Positions 11,339 to 23,189 of a stretch of DNA of 64,000 nucleotides are shown piece after piece (positions within the stretch are counted from its first letter, which is position 1; each line of letters opens with the position of its first letter). Source of the stretch: Cubamyces lactineus (taxonomy: Eukaryota > Basidiomycota > Agaricomycetes > Polyporales > Polyporaceae); assembly GCA_022376465.1 (NCBI GenBank), contig JACDTU010000018.1:248001-312000 (forward strand), in the 5' to 3' direction. A model generated the notes under the pieces. That model was given only the letters and a program-made list of their open reading frames with translations. It was not told the DNA's origin and did not search any database. A program made the translations under genes and the position numbers.

Positions 11339-13754
11339 TCAGCTCCGCCTGCACGCATGTTTCTGCTTGTGCTCGGGCCAGCCTTCTTTCTGGCAATTCG
11401 GGGTGCAGAAGAAGACGCGTCCATCGCAGGTACCTGGGCACATTCAACAGAATCAGAGTCAGCAATATAACCGTCCGCTCCGGGCAAACCGCATTTGGAC
11501 GAAGCGATGCCATATACACGTACCGCCACATTTCTTCCACATGCCGACCGAGCCGCACGAATGGCAGGCCTGCCACGGCCCAAGCTGTGCGGTGCGCCGC
11601 TCGTCCTCCCAATCGACCTCGTCGAATAGGCCGCCAGGGGTATCGACGCGGAGCTCCCAGACGTCACCGTAGCTGCGCGTGAGGTCATGCTTCTGGTTCC
11701 CAGTCGGCACCCAGTCCGTGTTCGTGTAGCCGCCAAAGAGGTACATCCGCCCCGTGGCGGGGTCTGTAAGGAGCTGGCCTTGCGCGCGGTACGTCGGGAA
11801 GCTGCCGGTGATGACCTGCTTCCAGCGCGGATTAGGCTCGCGATAGTCGAGCACGAAAGTGTCCGAGAAGTAGTTGAACCCAAAGCAGACTTGGGATCCC
11901 TCGACGTAGAACGGGAGGGCGGGATTATACCCGCCGAACATCACCGCCTGGTTGGTGACTGGGTTCTAGGGCGAGAAGGTATGGTCAGTGCGCATTCTAG
12001 TCGGGGCGGAGATGATGCAGACTGACATAGCAGGCAGACATCTCCGCGCGAGGGCAGGGGTAGTTTCCAGATACGCGTTCACGCTGCCAACGTTCGGCCT
12101 TGATGTCCCACGACCAGCAATCGTCGTAGACGAATCCCTCTGAGGACGCGAACTCCGCCTGGAACATCTGCGCCCCCTGGCGGTCTGCCATGCCGTACAT
12201 GAGGTAGATCTTCTCGCCCTTCCCATCTACCCAGCTTGCATGGTTCTTCCGGGCGCTGGGCTCGTCATGCTGGGGAATGAGCGGTGCGTTATCCTGCGTC
12301 CCTGAGAGGTGCCTCCAAGTACGTGTCGCGATGTCGAGGACCGCGAAGAAGTTGCAGCCGATCGGTCGCTTGTACTTTCCCCCGAAAACGTACAGTTTCC
12401 CCTTCACGATATGCACGGTGTAATCCGTGAGGCTCTTCGTGTACGGCCATCTCTGGCGTCTGCCGCGAGAGTCCACGAAGCGCGTCTCAAACGAGCCCCA
12501 TCTCTCTCTTTCGAGGTCGAAATAATCGACGGTCTCGAATCCGCGGAAGAGGTACGCTTTTCCGTCGTGCACGGCCATTTGAGAGTTGAGGAACCGCTCC
12601 TTGTACTTGGGAAGTTCACGCCAGCCGTTCATCTTCACGAGGTCGAGGCACCACATGTCGTGATAAACCTGGATGGTCCCGCTTTTTTGACCACCACATA
12701 CATACAGCCGACCTGCACAAACAATTCGTCAACAAACCCCCTACCACACGAGACGCAGGAATTACTTTTGTAAATGAAGGCGGCGTGAGCCATGCGGGAC
12801 GTCAGGCGCGACGAGTCCGCCCACTTCAGCCTCTGCCACGACCCGCGCACCTGCAAGCGCGGATCCTTGATTTCCATAGACCGATACAACGACGGGTCTG
12901 GATGACGCAACGTCGAGACCGCCACCACGGAGGAGATGGGGAGCACTTCGCGGCGCAGGGACAGCTCGTCTATCCGGGACGGGAGAGCCTTGAGCAGGTC
13001 GCTTCCTACATTTCGACAGTACGCTGCCGCGCCGGTGTTACCGAGCTTGAGGAAGATGTCGGAGGCCGTGACGAGCCCCTGCAGGCGCTGGCGGTGGAAC
13101 TCAAGGCATGGTGGCGAAGGCAGGTACGGGTCCCATTCTGTTGTACCGTTGTCAGCTGCGAGTGTGGTCGGCTATGGAATAGTCGCTAACCGAATACGGG
13201 CTTGGCTGCGAAACGCGCATTCTTATGGATCACGTCCACCTCCATAGTCCAGTTCAAGCCCTAGTGATTGGTATGATGGTCAGTACACGGATGAACCAGA
13301 TCGACGTCATGATCCAACACTGACTTCAACGTATTTGTTGGTCTCATGCATGCACAGCGCTACTCCGTTGCAACATGTCATGGCCGTAAGGCACTCATCC
13401 ACGGTGAAGTTCATATAGACGAGGCATTTCACTCCCCCGTCGCTGGAGGGATCAAGCGGCACCTTGAGCTGCGACCCGACCAGACATTGGAGTGCCTCCG
13501 CGAATTTCGGCCATGCCTCTGAGAATTTATTCTGGCGCTCGAGACCCTCGGCTTGTACAAGGAGCAGTTTGCACTCTGCATCGCGGTATCTGCGCTCTAT
13601 GAAATCGCGATCAGCAATCAAATTCGCCGATGCTTCGCGCTCCAGTGATAAACCGAAACGAGTGCGACATACCTTCCAACTCTGTTCGGAGTAGATATTG
13701 GGTGAACGCTGCCACCAGATCGGGGCTGTTCACGACGTCTACCTCACCAGACAT
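11339..13754 (-). CDS. Kelch-repeat protein with C-terminal MYND zinc finger
   Basis: Seven exons (13754-13673, 13632-13325, 13260-13191, 13137-12766, 12712-12027, 11965-11524, 11433-11339) keep phase throughout and give 684 residues. Residues 30-250 are helical and could form a TPR-like N-terminal part (RYRDAECKLLLVQAEGLERQ). From about 265 to 600 come Kelch blades, seen as LYVCGGQ, AYLFRGFE, LYVFGGKY, IYLMYGM, AVMFGGYN and MYLFGGYT. The last 45 residues are a complete MYND finger: CHSCG, then C, C, FFCTPNCQ, and WPEHK with HAC, which fits the C-x2-C...C-x3-C...H-x3-C zinc pattern. Both Kelch and MYND are protein-binding modules, so this is probably an adaptor or scaffold. Its target cannot be read from the sequence. 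The first intron is only 40 nt, so that junction is the least certain. Confidence 0.88.
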
Positions 13755-14028
13755 GGTGCACAGGAAGCAATTGATGAGTCTGTGCGAGGTTGCGATGAAG
13801 CGGAGAGCAACGAATTAGAGCGAGTTTCGGAGTTGTGGGGATACGGCATATAGCGGCCCACACGTGATAGATGGCAAAACAATTGAACCACCTCGCCTCA
13901 AGGCTCTTGGACGTCCACACTGCACTCGGTAGCTAGCTGTTGAGATGATGATATGACTGAAGCCAGCATGGGTTGGAGACCAAGAAAAGTCGTATTAGGT
14001 GTACATCTATATAACTGCGTCCACATAT

Positions 14029-16160
14029 CTACATGCGCTCCAATGGCCGGATGCTGAGGAGGCGCAACGCCGCACCGAGCACATCGCGAGCAGCGAGGTA
14101 GAGCGCCATCCGGGCCTTCGCCTTCTCCTTGTCCTGCTCGCCCTTGACGATGACTGTCTCCCACGCGCTAGAGATTGCGTGGCTGAGACGGAAGCCGAAG
14201 GTGACAATGCCGCTGGGCTCGTGCGTCTTGAGCGCGGTCTTGACGACGTCGGGGTACGTGCCGAGCAAGAAGGCGATCTCGCGAGCCTGGGGCTCGACGA
14301 GGAGATCGGTCTTGAGCTGCGACGGTGCGGGAAGGGGGAGGAGCTCGGGGTTCTTGCGCTCGATCGAGGACAAGCGGACGTGCGCGTATTGGAGGTAAGG
14401 GCCGGTGTCGCCCTCGAAGGAAAGCATACGATCCCAGTTGAAGGTGTAGTTGTTGATCCTGAGGGAAGAATCAATGCACTGGACATGATTTCGGGCATAT
14501 AGGCCACCTACCGCTTCGCAGCCATGTCCTGGATCTTGATACCGGTAATGCCGATCTCCCGCGCGACGTACTCGGGGTCCTCGATGGCGTTGTACTTGTC
14601 CTCGTTCTTACGCATCTGCTCGTGCATGACGGAGGCAGCCTCGCGGATGATCTGGTCGAGGAATACGACGGTACCCTTGCGGGTGCTCATGCCCTGAACA
14701 AGACCATAGTTGACATGCTCGAGGTTCTTTGCCCAGTCGAAGCCCATGAGCTCGAGGACCTTGAAAAACTGCGCGACGTGCATGTCCTGCTGGGCGGAGA
14801 TCACATAGATCATCTTGTCGAACTTGTACTTGTTGTACCGCTCAACAGCGCCGCCAATGTCACGGGTGAGGTAGATTGACGTGCCATCTGTGGGCGCACC
14901 GGAGATTAGTCACCGAGCCGAATAGTGGTAGGTTCCCAATGGGGAAGCGCACCTCGCTTCCGCACGACTGCCTTGCCGAGCTTGTATTTCTCCAGGTTGA
15001 CTCGGAGTGCGCCGTTGTCCTCCTCGATCAGGTTCAGCTCCTGCAGCTGCTTCAGCGCTTTGTCCATCGACTCCTGCGGCACCTCGCTCTCGCCCGTGTA
15101 CGCGTCGAAGTGGACGTTCAGGCGGTCGTACTCCTCCGCGTACTTGCGCACCGACAACTGGCGCCATACCCGCCAGTTCTTCAGCGCCTCCTCGTCGCCA
15201 TCCTCCATGCGCTTGAACCAAGCGGCAGCCTCTTCGCGGATCGAAGGGTCCTTCTCAGCCTCAGCGTTGACCTTCACGTAGATCTCGAAGAGGTGCTGGA
15301 TGGCATCCTTCTCGAGCGCCTCCTGCGAGCCGTACTTCTCGAATCCGACCGCAATCAGACCGAACTGGGTACCCCAGTCCCCGAGGTAGTTCAGGGAGAG
15401 AACCTCCCAGCCGCAGGCCTTGTACAGGTTCGCGAGGAAGGCGCCGATGATGGTGCTACGCAAGTGGCCGACGTGGAAAGACTTGGCGATGTTTGGTGAG
15501 GAGTATTCGATGATGACGCGCTTGCCCTCGCCGAGGTAGTTTGCGCCGTACTCGGGTTGTTTTGAGGCGGTATCGTACGTAAGAGCGTGGATTTGGTCGA
15601 GGACGAGACGGGTGAGGGTGTTCGTGCGGCAGCGGAAGTGGAGGAAGGCACGGTCATGAGTTACCGACTCAATCCACTCATCTGGTTGGAACTATGCCAT
15701 GTCAGTATGTTATTCTCCTCTGAAGGATCGATATGGAAAGGGAATGGCAGGGTATTGAGACCCTAACCCTATGGTAGGAGAAGATATCTCTTCTCCGCCT
15801 TCAAACGGTGCCCCGCTATAGGCAAGGATACCATACACACTCGAAGCAAAGGGCACATACCTTTGCAATAACCTTCTTGGCTAGCTCATCAATCTTCCCC
15901 GGCAGCTTGAACCGCGGCAGGGCGACGGTGAAGTCCTCTCCCTTCTTTCCGTAGTCGACACCCTGGTAAACTTGCTCCACGGTCAAAGGCTCGAGAGCAT
16001 CGGCGATGACCTTTGCGATCGCAATACGGAACGAGTCGAGAACGCAGCGAGTAGGGTCGGTCCCCGCAACCTCGGGCAGTTTGGGAAGATCGGAGGGCAC
16101 GGAGAAGGGCGAAGGAGCAAGAACGGGCTTGTTCGATGGCTGTGCGGAAGTTGAAGCCAT
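14029..16160 (-). CDS. Arginyl-tRNA synthetase (class Ia)
   Basis: Four exons (16160-15861, 15691-14953, 14887-14512, 14458-14029) give 614 residues from the first in-frame ATG. The enzyme charges tRNA-Arg with arginine. The class I signature is present: SPNIAKSFHVGHLRS, with HVGH (about 173-176) as the HIGH motif, then LGDWGTQFG. The KMSKS position is replaced by GMSTRKG (about 412-418), a known ArgRS variant. The C-terminus (QYAHVRLSSI through REIAFLLGTYPD) is the DALR anticodon-binding domain. The start is set at 16160 because no ATG lies in frame upstream. The frame nevertheless stays open well past it and encodes a basic stretch without acidic residues between a GTG at 16319 and the ATG, which may be a non-AUG mitochondrial presequence. 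The gene lies head-to-tail between the MIOX and Kelch-MYND genes on the same strand. Confidence 0.95.
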
Positions 16161-16319
16161 TTTTCGATAATTTTGTAAGTGAGGGGTGGTCTTGTGTTTT
16201 GAGAGGGTGTAGAGACTTCGGGCTGAAGCCGGGTGGCAGACAGATGGCAGTAGTAGTACACGAGAAGGAGGGATATTTACACGCGGAAGTGGGAGTCGGA
16301 AGGAGAGGAGCGTCGCCAC
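16161..16319 (-). promoter_or_regulatory. In-frame AUG-less extension of ArgRS, possible mitochondrial presequence
   Basis: The synthetase frame continues upstream of its ATG for 53 codons to a GTG with good context (aca GTG G). The encoded stretch contains several Arg, Lys and His residues, many Ser and Leu, and no Asp or Glu (for example VATLLSFRLPLPRV and SARSLYTLSKHK). That composition is typical of mitochondrial targeting peptides. Upstream of the GTG the frame stays open without any ATG. Fungal ALA1 and GRS1 are known to start mitochondrial isoforms at ACG or TTG. The same use of a near-cognate codon here is inference. Confidence 0.5.
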
Positions 16320-16743
16320 TGTGCAGCCCAGCAGTTCGTCGAAATCTCCCGAGTCAGATAAGCAGAGAAAAGTGTGCGAGACAAGCTCCGGAGCTCGAGC
16401 CTCGATGCAGAGTTCAATCGATTGGAATTTTCAGAGGCAGAGTCATGAAGTACAATTGGGCGCTTCTGCGAGTGTCGTCCCCGATTGGGCAACGAACTAC
16501 GTTCATTCCCGCGTCTGTGATCTCGAACATCATCACAGCAATAGCGTCCGCTGGCAGAATTCGAGGCGGCATGTTTATAGGATGGGCATAGATATTAGAT
16601 CTAACATAGAGGTATCTGAACAAGTACAAGACAAATCTGTACGCCTGCGAACGTTCCACAGAAAGCGCTATAGTACAACTTCATCCAACTGCGTCAAGCG
16701 ACACCCAAGCAGCGTCTGTAACGTCGAAACCAACACTGAGCGT
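16320..16743. other. Intergenic, ArgRS promoter side
   Basis: Upstream region of the arginyl-tRNA synthetase gene and 3' side of the inositol oxygenase gene. No separate gene was recognised. Confidence 0.5.
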
Positions 16744-18086
16744 TCACCACTCGATCACCTCCGGGAAGTACTTCGCAATGAGGCCCTGGTAGTATGGCTT
16801 CACCTTCTCCACGTTGACAGGCTCGTCGCTCTTGCTATAGAGATCGTACGGGTTGAATGCGCGTACGGCCTCGAGCGCACGCTGGTCTTCTGCATTCGTG
16901 AGGTGCGAGTACGCGCCCTCGCGGTGCCAGGGATAGAAGCTGTGGTAGCGAATCATGTAGAGGGCGTCCATGGGTAGCGAACTTTGCTTCTTCAAGACGT
17001 GGTAAAGATACTGCGGGAACCCCAGAATGAGGATTGGATGCACAGAGAGCGGAGATGAGGAGCCTACGCACCTCGTCGTGGCCCCAGGAAAGCATAACGT
17101 TCTCCAGTCCGCAGTGAGGGGAGTAGACGCCGTATTCGGTGGAGTACACAGGGTCCTTTGAGTCTGGGTTGTTCGCGAACGTTTCTGGGTAGATGATCTT
17201 CTCAGAGAACTTGCAGCCCACCACGAAGGTGTCCTAGATGGGCCTAGTCAGCGTGCGGTCGCCCTCAAAACACCGTAAAGACGTACCCCGACTACGTCCC
17301 ATTGGCCTCTGAGTGTGACGGAGCGGGGACAGTCAGACATGCCTACAGACACCGTGAGCGGCAGGGTACTCACTCGGAGCCAAAGAAGTATAACAGCTTT
17401 CCGAGATCGTGGACCAGACCCGCGACCTGCATCCACTCGGGCTTCCCATCCCTGCGAATCGCCTCCGCAGTCTGCAGGAGATGCTCGATCTGAGAGAGGC
17501 TGGTCTGGAAGCAGCCACGCAGTGTTCATATTAGCGCCTCCTACCACGCGTCCAAAGCACGATCAGTCGAGACGCACATCTGGGTCGGAATCATCCACGA
17601 GCGTGTTCAGCTTCTCCATCGCCTCCCAGATGCCTGCAAGCGCAGTTAGACCGGATCTGGAGGCGACGATCACGGAGGAGGAGAAGCAGACGCACCCATT
17701 CGGGCGTGGATGGTCCTCTTGAACTCCGCGCGCACCCGGACGTTGAACTCGAACGTTTGCTTCTCTGTAAGAGACGCCAGATGGAGATCTTGAGCAAAAC
17801 AGACGGGGCAGAAGGCGTTGGAGGGCGGGACTGCGCACCATGCTGCTCGCGATAGAAGTTCTTGACGCGATCGCAAGCCTCTTCGTATTGGCGGAAAGCG
17901 GCCTTGTCTTTCTCGGCGTCGAATCTAGACGCCTCAGCCCACTCCGCCGCAACCTGGCCCTTGAGCTTGTTCACTACAGCCCCTCGTTCAGCAAACGCAG
18001 CCTCAGTAGCAGAGAGCGCGAAACATACCTTCGTCGACGGCATCTGAGACCTGCTCGAAAGCGCGACCGTCGTTCACAAGACGCAT
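16744..18086 (-). CDS. myo-Inositol oxygenase
   Basis: Eight exons (18086-18029, 17973-17839, 17764-17696, 17633-17578, 17504-17374, 17308-17287, 17233-17072, 17010-16744) give 299 residues, a normal length for the family. The enzyme is a cytosolic di-iron oxygenase that opens myo-inositol to D-glucuronate. The expected metal ligands are all visible: His114 (SQIEH), His138-Asp139 (GLVHDLGK), His209 (SWGHDE), His234 (RYHSFYPWH) and Asp267 (FNPYDLY). The lysine and aromatic residues of the inositol pocket also look conserved ([10 protein letters not shown]). Exon 6 is only 22 nt. Every junction is GT-AG and the phases close exactly. The gene shares strand and orientation with the synthetase downstream of it, but nothing suggests a functional link. 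Confidence 0.95.
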
Positions 18087-20925
18087 ATTGAGTGCTGAGA
18101 TATAGGTGAGTGAGAGGGGTTCAGTGGTGTGTCAGGGAGTGCTCGAAGAGAAGAGCAAATGGGGGAGTCTGTGGAGGAAAGTGTGAAGTCGCCACAAAAT
18201 TTATGGAACTGTCGCCAGGGAGCTTATGTCAGAGTGCGATGGATGTGGTGCGGCGGCGTCTGCTGAAACCACAACTCTCGCCAACCGCTCTGTCTTATAT
18301 GCATCTCCGCAAGGTACATGTCGGGCTGAACGGAGTCCGGTTCATGGTCATGAGAAGCAGCAAAATGTGGTGGCACACAAGCTGGATCGGCGGCGCCTCT
18401 CTCAGGTCCAGTGTCAAGTGACCCCGTTTAAGCATCGGGCCGGCTTCCGAACCCAGGCCCAGGTCACAGCGCGCGCGTTTCGTCGGGCGCAACGCTCTCG
18501 CGAATCGCTCACTCGACCGACAGCAAGAACGCGGCGCCCTCGAGGATGGGAAATCAAGAATGGGGTATCAGGGCGTTGGAGGAAATTGCATAACCAGCGT
18601 GGCCATCGTGGTGAGCGTCGGGCAGCAAACTGGGCCAGCTGATCGTCTCGCGGCCGCAACAGGGCTCACCCCAAACGTATCGTATGATATTGTGTCCCTT
18701 TGCCACACATCCTACTGGCCAGCTGGCGGACCGATGACCGAATACAGGGCGATATTGGGTGTCCGACGAGCACACCGACACGCAGCCTGGACCTCTACGA
18801 TGATCTCGACAGGGAACTTGGGCAGGGTTCAGCAACGGAGGATTGGATGGAGGACTCATTGCGCAAGATGGTGCGTCAGTTTCCCTCTCCGGCTTTCGCG
18901 CATCTCAGGGGCGGCTTCGAAGATAAGTTGCTGTGTAGGACCTCGATCGACCTATTGGCGGCAGAAGCCATATGTGCGGTGCTTCTCCATCTTCCACCAT
19001 CCCCACAGGGGTCGGTGCCGTATCCACGCATGGCTTCATGTTCGTGGACATTGCCACCGCGGCACGCGAATGTTCCCTACCCTGCGCGTCATATCTCTGA
19101 TGACTGGTGGAGAATGAGTCTAGGACACTCGCATGCTACCAACGCGATGTCGACGCTCGCATGTCATTGGTTCACGCACAGCACAAAGCTCTGTGAGTGG
19201 TAACAGGTAGCTCGGCAGCCGCCCAAGAATCGCGTACGAGTGCGGAACCTAGCTGATCAGCGCATCGGGGAAGCAGTTGATATCCTTGCCGAACTTCGAA
19301 TTCAACATCGTGGCCGCCGACTTGACACTTCGTCGTATTCAACTGTGGCAAGTCATCACCTAGCGCCCTTCAGCTTGGGTGATACATTGCCGCTCCTCGC
19401 TTTCCAAGGTCAGATATGAGCGGGAATATAGCTGTGAAAGCGAATGGCGCTCACTCCCTCAGATAGCTAGCGCTAGTAAAGGGCACGTTTTCTCGGACAT
19501 TGCCACGACTTCTGCGGACTGCTACGAATTCTCCGAAGACTCGCCCTCCTTCACGCAGCGAGGCAAGCCACATCGACGGGACGCGTCCAATGCTCCGTCA
19601 CCGACCAGTCGAGATGCGCCCATATCGGAGCGTTTTGGTCATTCCGTCTGTCACTTTACTGACGCCTTTGACCGATCATGGTAAAATCGTGGCAGGAACG
19701 AGCCCGACCGTCTCACAAGTGCGCAGCCAGCGGAGGCTTCCATCTTTCTACGATAGGTTCTATCGTCCTCATTCCTGTCTGTGTCGCTCGGAAAGTGTAC
19801 CATGTGCGATAGAGGCGCAAGTCCGAAGCTCGTCCAGACCCGCAAGGGTCCATATCGTGCACATCTCCGACTCCGACACACACAGTCCGTCGACCAACAA
19901 GTCCGTGTTCCGCCTCCGCCTCCGTCTCCGAGGGCTTCTTTCATCCCGACAATATCATATTGCCATACTGGGAGCAGAAGATCCTCAACGCCCGCCGCTA
20001 GCTCAGCTTCGTACCCCACACGCGCAGGGTCTTTGTGACCGGCCACTACGACACCGACACCGGGTGCCTGAGCAGCGTTGCAGAGAGCCTCAGCCTCGCC
20101 TATCTCGAGGATTTCTCGGCGACGGTGTTCGTCCGTATGACGAATTCGCTGCGAGTCACGGACAACTGCGCGGCCAGCACTTGAGATTTTCACCTTCACA
20201 CCATGTTGCCCTTACGAAGAGTTCCTCCCTATCACTTTGAAGGTCTTGTACACCTCAATGGTCTGATCAAATACGTATCGGTGTGTGGGGTGCTACTCGA
20301 GCCTGTCTGCGACGCCGCGCATGACGATCATCATGGCCGCTATAGTCAGTATGCCGGATGCCACTGCTCATCAGTGTACCAACTGTTGATATCGCCTGCT
20401 ACGGGCGTATGACGACCACCTAACTTTGAACAATTGTGGCAATCCTGTCCTGCGTCGTCTAGTGCTAAAGAAGCGTTTCTGTGCACGAGCGTACTGGTTG
20501 TCGTTTGCCAGGTACTGTTAGCTACCGTCGATGCTTTGGGGTCTTTGGAAACTCGAACGGACTCGGTTTTGCAGAGTTGTACTAGTAGTTAGGTTCTGTA
20601 CTGAAGTTTCAGGCTGGATTCCTGTGAACGAGCATACTACGACCAAGTGCATCGTGACATGTATAATTCTCCAGGGACTCTCTACTTTCTACGAGGCCGA
20701 ACGAAATGCGTCGATCGCTGACGAATATGGCCCGCAATCTGTACATGATGTCGTATTCTTGTCAGTGGCGAGAGGGCAGAGTGCATCCCTGTGGTGGATA
20801 ACGTATGTGCGTTAGGGGGTACATATCATCAAGCTTCACGCAGTTCCTAGCCTACGGCACTCACTCTTACCCAAGCCTTGACACGCATTGCAAAGTGCAA
20901 GGGCGGAAAGCACCACATATACCAT
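18087..20925. other. 2.8 kb intergenic stretch with possible gene remnants
   Basis: No intact gene was recognised. On the plus strand, 19840-20190 reads as coding-like but frame-broken (pieces such as FVTGHYDTDTG and LAYLEDFSATVFV), which I cannot assign to a family. A segment at about 20235-20345 resembles 25500-25640 at low level, so both may be relics of one duplicated sequence. Confidence 0.35.
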
Positions 20926-21317
20926 GAAAGATAGATACCATGAAAGATAGATACATTCATTGGACATAACAGAATGCGAGTTAATACAGAGGGCACCGAG
21001 GGTAGGGTATGCAAGACGTCGACGCTGAGGCGCGTACGTAGTGCCGTCGGGTATCTATGAAGGATATCAACGTGCGAATATGTACGGAAGAGCAGAGCAG
21101 CGGGAACGTATTGCTACAGGTGTGTCGGAATCAAGATAACGGAGAAGATCGACGAGCGATGGGTAATGGCTACAGAGGGTAGGAACTGAACGACGAGGTA
21201 TCAATGACCGCCAACGGCGGTGGGTGGGAGGTATCGTATGCTACAGATGGATGAGATGAGCGGAGAGACGACGAGAGGAGAGAGTCACTTTGAGTTTTGT
21301 TCGGATTGAAGGCGAGT
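20926..21317 (-). repeat. 3' flank of HMG copy A, shared with copies B and C
   Basis: The 390 bp after the stop of copy A align along their whole length with the sequences following copy B (29546-29937) and copy C (49283-49682). All three end at the same point near a tatctatc run. The duplicated unit therefore included the whole 3' untranslated region. A hairpin motif, accgccgttggcggt, occurs in A and B but is missing from C. Confidence 0.8.
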
Positions 21318-23189
21318 TCAGACTTCTTGAGGCGCACAGAAACCGTAGTCGGCTCCGACAGCCATATCCATGCCGGCGTTAAGGCTCATCGCGAAGTTCG
21401 CGTCGACCTTGCGGTAGACGTCGTACCCGTCAGTAACCCCGTAGCCCCTTTTCAACCCTAGCTTGAGGTCGGAGAAGTGCTGGTGATGGGCCTCTAGCGG
21501 CTGCGTCCCGTCGATAGCCTGCTGGTGTTCAGGCCAGGCGTCGAACTGCAGATGTGCGTGCTGAGGCTGAGGCGCACAGATGCCTGAGCCCTGTGTCTGC
21601 GGGGCGCTACCTGGGAGAGACGCATCGGAGCGAGCAGGGGACCCCGAGATCGTGCTGGGCGATCCACTCTCCGTCATCCTTGGCCACTGTGCATGAGGGT
21701 CGATGGGGTCGTACGTGACCGCCGAGTAGCCATCGGACGAGGTGACGGTCGACGGCGGCGCCGACCCAAAGTCAAAGTTGTCCAGAGGCCCGATGTTCAG
21801 CGACAGCGCGGCCTGCGGCGGGACACCCTCGTGCGGGCTGTACGACGCGGCGCGCGAGTCAAACGGCGCGGCAGAGGCGTTGTACTCGACCTCGGACGCG
21901 TCCTTGAACGAACTCGTCCAGCCCGGCTGGAAGATGCTCGCGTCCGTCACCTCGGGCAGCGGCTCCGAGTCCTGGTGCAGCGGCCAGCTGCCCATCTGAA
22001 GCGACGTGCTGTCGAACTGCTGCTGGTTCGAGAAGACGTCGTACCCATCCCACATGCGCTCAGAGGGGATCGGCTGGCAGCTAGACGCGCGGCGCATCCC
22101 GAGCAGTGTCCGCGTCCGCGCGATGTTCCCGACGGGCGAAGGCGCGCGCGAGCCGTGCGCGCTGCCCATCCCGAACGTACCAGGGAATGCCATCTGCGCC
22201 GCTGGAGCGGCGAAGAAAGGCACCATAGGCAGCGCGATGAGGTGTGAGGGGTGATAGAACGTCGACGGTGGCGGGACGGATGACGGCCGGCGCTGCAGGT
22301 ACAATGGGACCGGAGGCTGAGTATACGGATCCACCGGGAACGCTCCCGAGGCGGCGCTTTCGGGGCGCGATAGTGCGCGCGCCATGTCGAGCTGGCGTAC
22401 CACCTCTGCAAGCTCCTCGCCCTTCTTGCCCTCAAGCAGGAGCTGTGCGACAGCCTCACACCGCTCTTCCTCCGCGGGAAGTGTCGGCAGCTTGTCTTTG
22501 CGCTTCACACCGCCCTCGAGCTGCGATGCGGCGTCTGAGACCGCCGCCGCCGCCTCCGCCTTCTTCTTCTTGTTGTGCACCGGGCGGAAGCGGTAGTGCG
22601 GGTAGCGTTCCTTGTGCGCTGCCTTGGCCTTCTTTGCCTCGATCTCCCAGTACTTCTTCTCTTCCAGTGGCAGAGCACGCCAGCAGTTCCTTGAGAACAG
22701 AATCGCGTCGAGATCAGAACACCACGCAAACGAGCCGATGGGGCCGGAATGCTCACCAATAATCTTCGAGAGCGAGCGGCGGTTCGTCTCAATCGATCCC
22801 GGAACGTGTTTCTGGCGCACATAGTTGGCGCGGAAGAGCATGAACGGGTTTGGCGGCCGGGGGATGTATCCCTGAGAGAGACGCTTGCCTGGGGGACGGC
22901 GGCGACGTGTCGGTGCGTTCTGCGGCGCTGTAGGCGGGAACAACGCGGTGCTGGGCGAGGGTGGCGATGCGTCGCCGACCATGTTGTCGGCCTCGGCATA
23001 CGTCTCGGGGGTGACGTTCGGGGTGAAGGTGAAGGCGCGGGGTGAGGGTGTCGCGTAGTTTCCTGGCTTGACCTGGGTTAGGCCTGGCGATTGTATGAGC
23101 TAGAAGTTCCCACTCGCGCGCTACGAGAACAACTCACCAGTTGCAAGAGAGGATCGTCTGCGACGCATGAGCGAGCGTGCGGCAGGCAT
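21318..23189 (-). CDS. HMG-box transcription factor, copy A (HMG-box intron lost its acceptor)
   Basis: Exon 1 (23189-23138) and a 54-nt intron match copies B and C. The rest, 23083-21318, is one open frame, giving 605 residues. The HMG box starts at about residue 90 (YIPRPPNPFMLFRANY) and ends near YPHYRFRP. In B and C an intron splits this box. In A the homologous 66 nt (22756-22691) keep the GTGAGC donor, but the acceptor AG has become AA, and the 66 nt are open and in frame. Translated, they add 22 residues (from EHSGPIGSF to ILFSR) inside helix 2, which should damage DNA binding. Using the nearest AG, one base later, shifts the frame and truncates the protein. The C-terminal 400 residues are Ser/Pro/Gln-rich, like an activation region. 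The gene is either newly altered or on its way to becoming a pseudogene. Confidence 0.82.

Noticed and set aside
22505..22999. 164-codon frame overlapping HMG copy A on the same strand
   Set aside because: It is the frame produced if the wrong acceptor is used in copy A: very Arg/Thr-rich, with no conservation expected.
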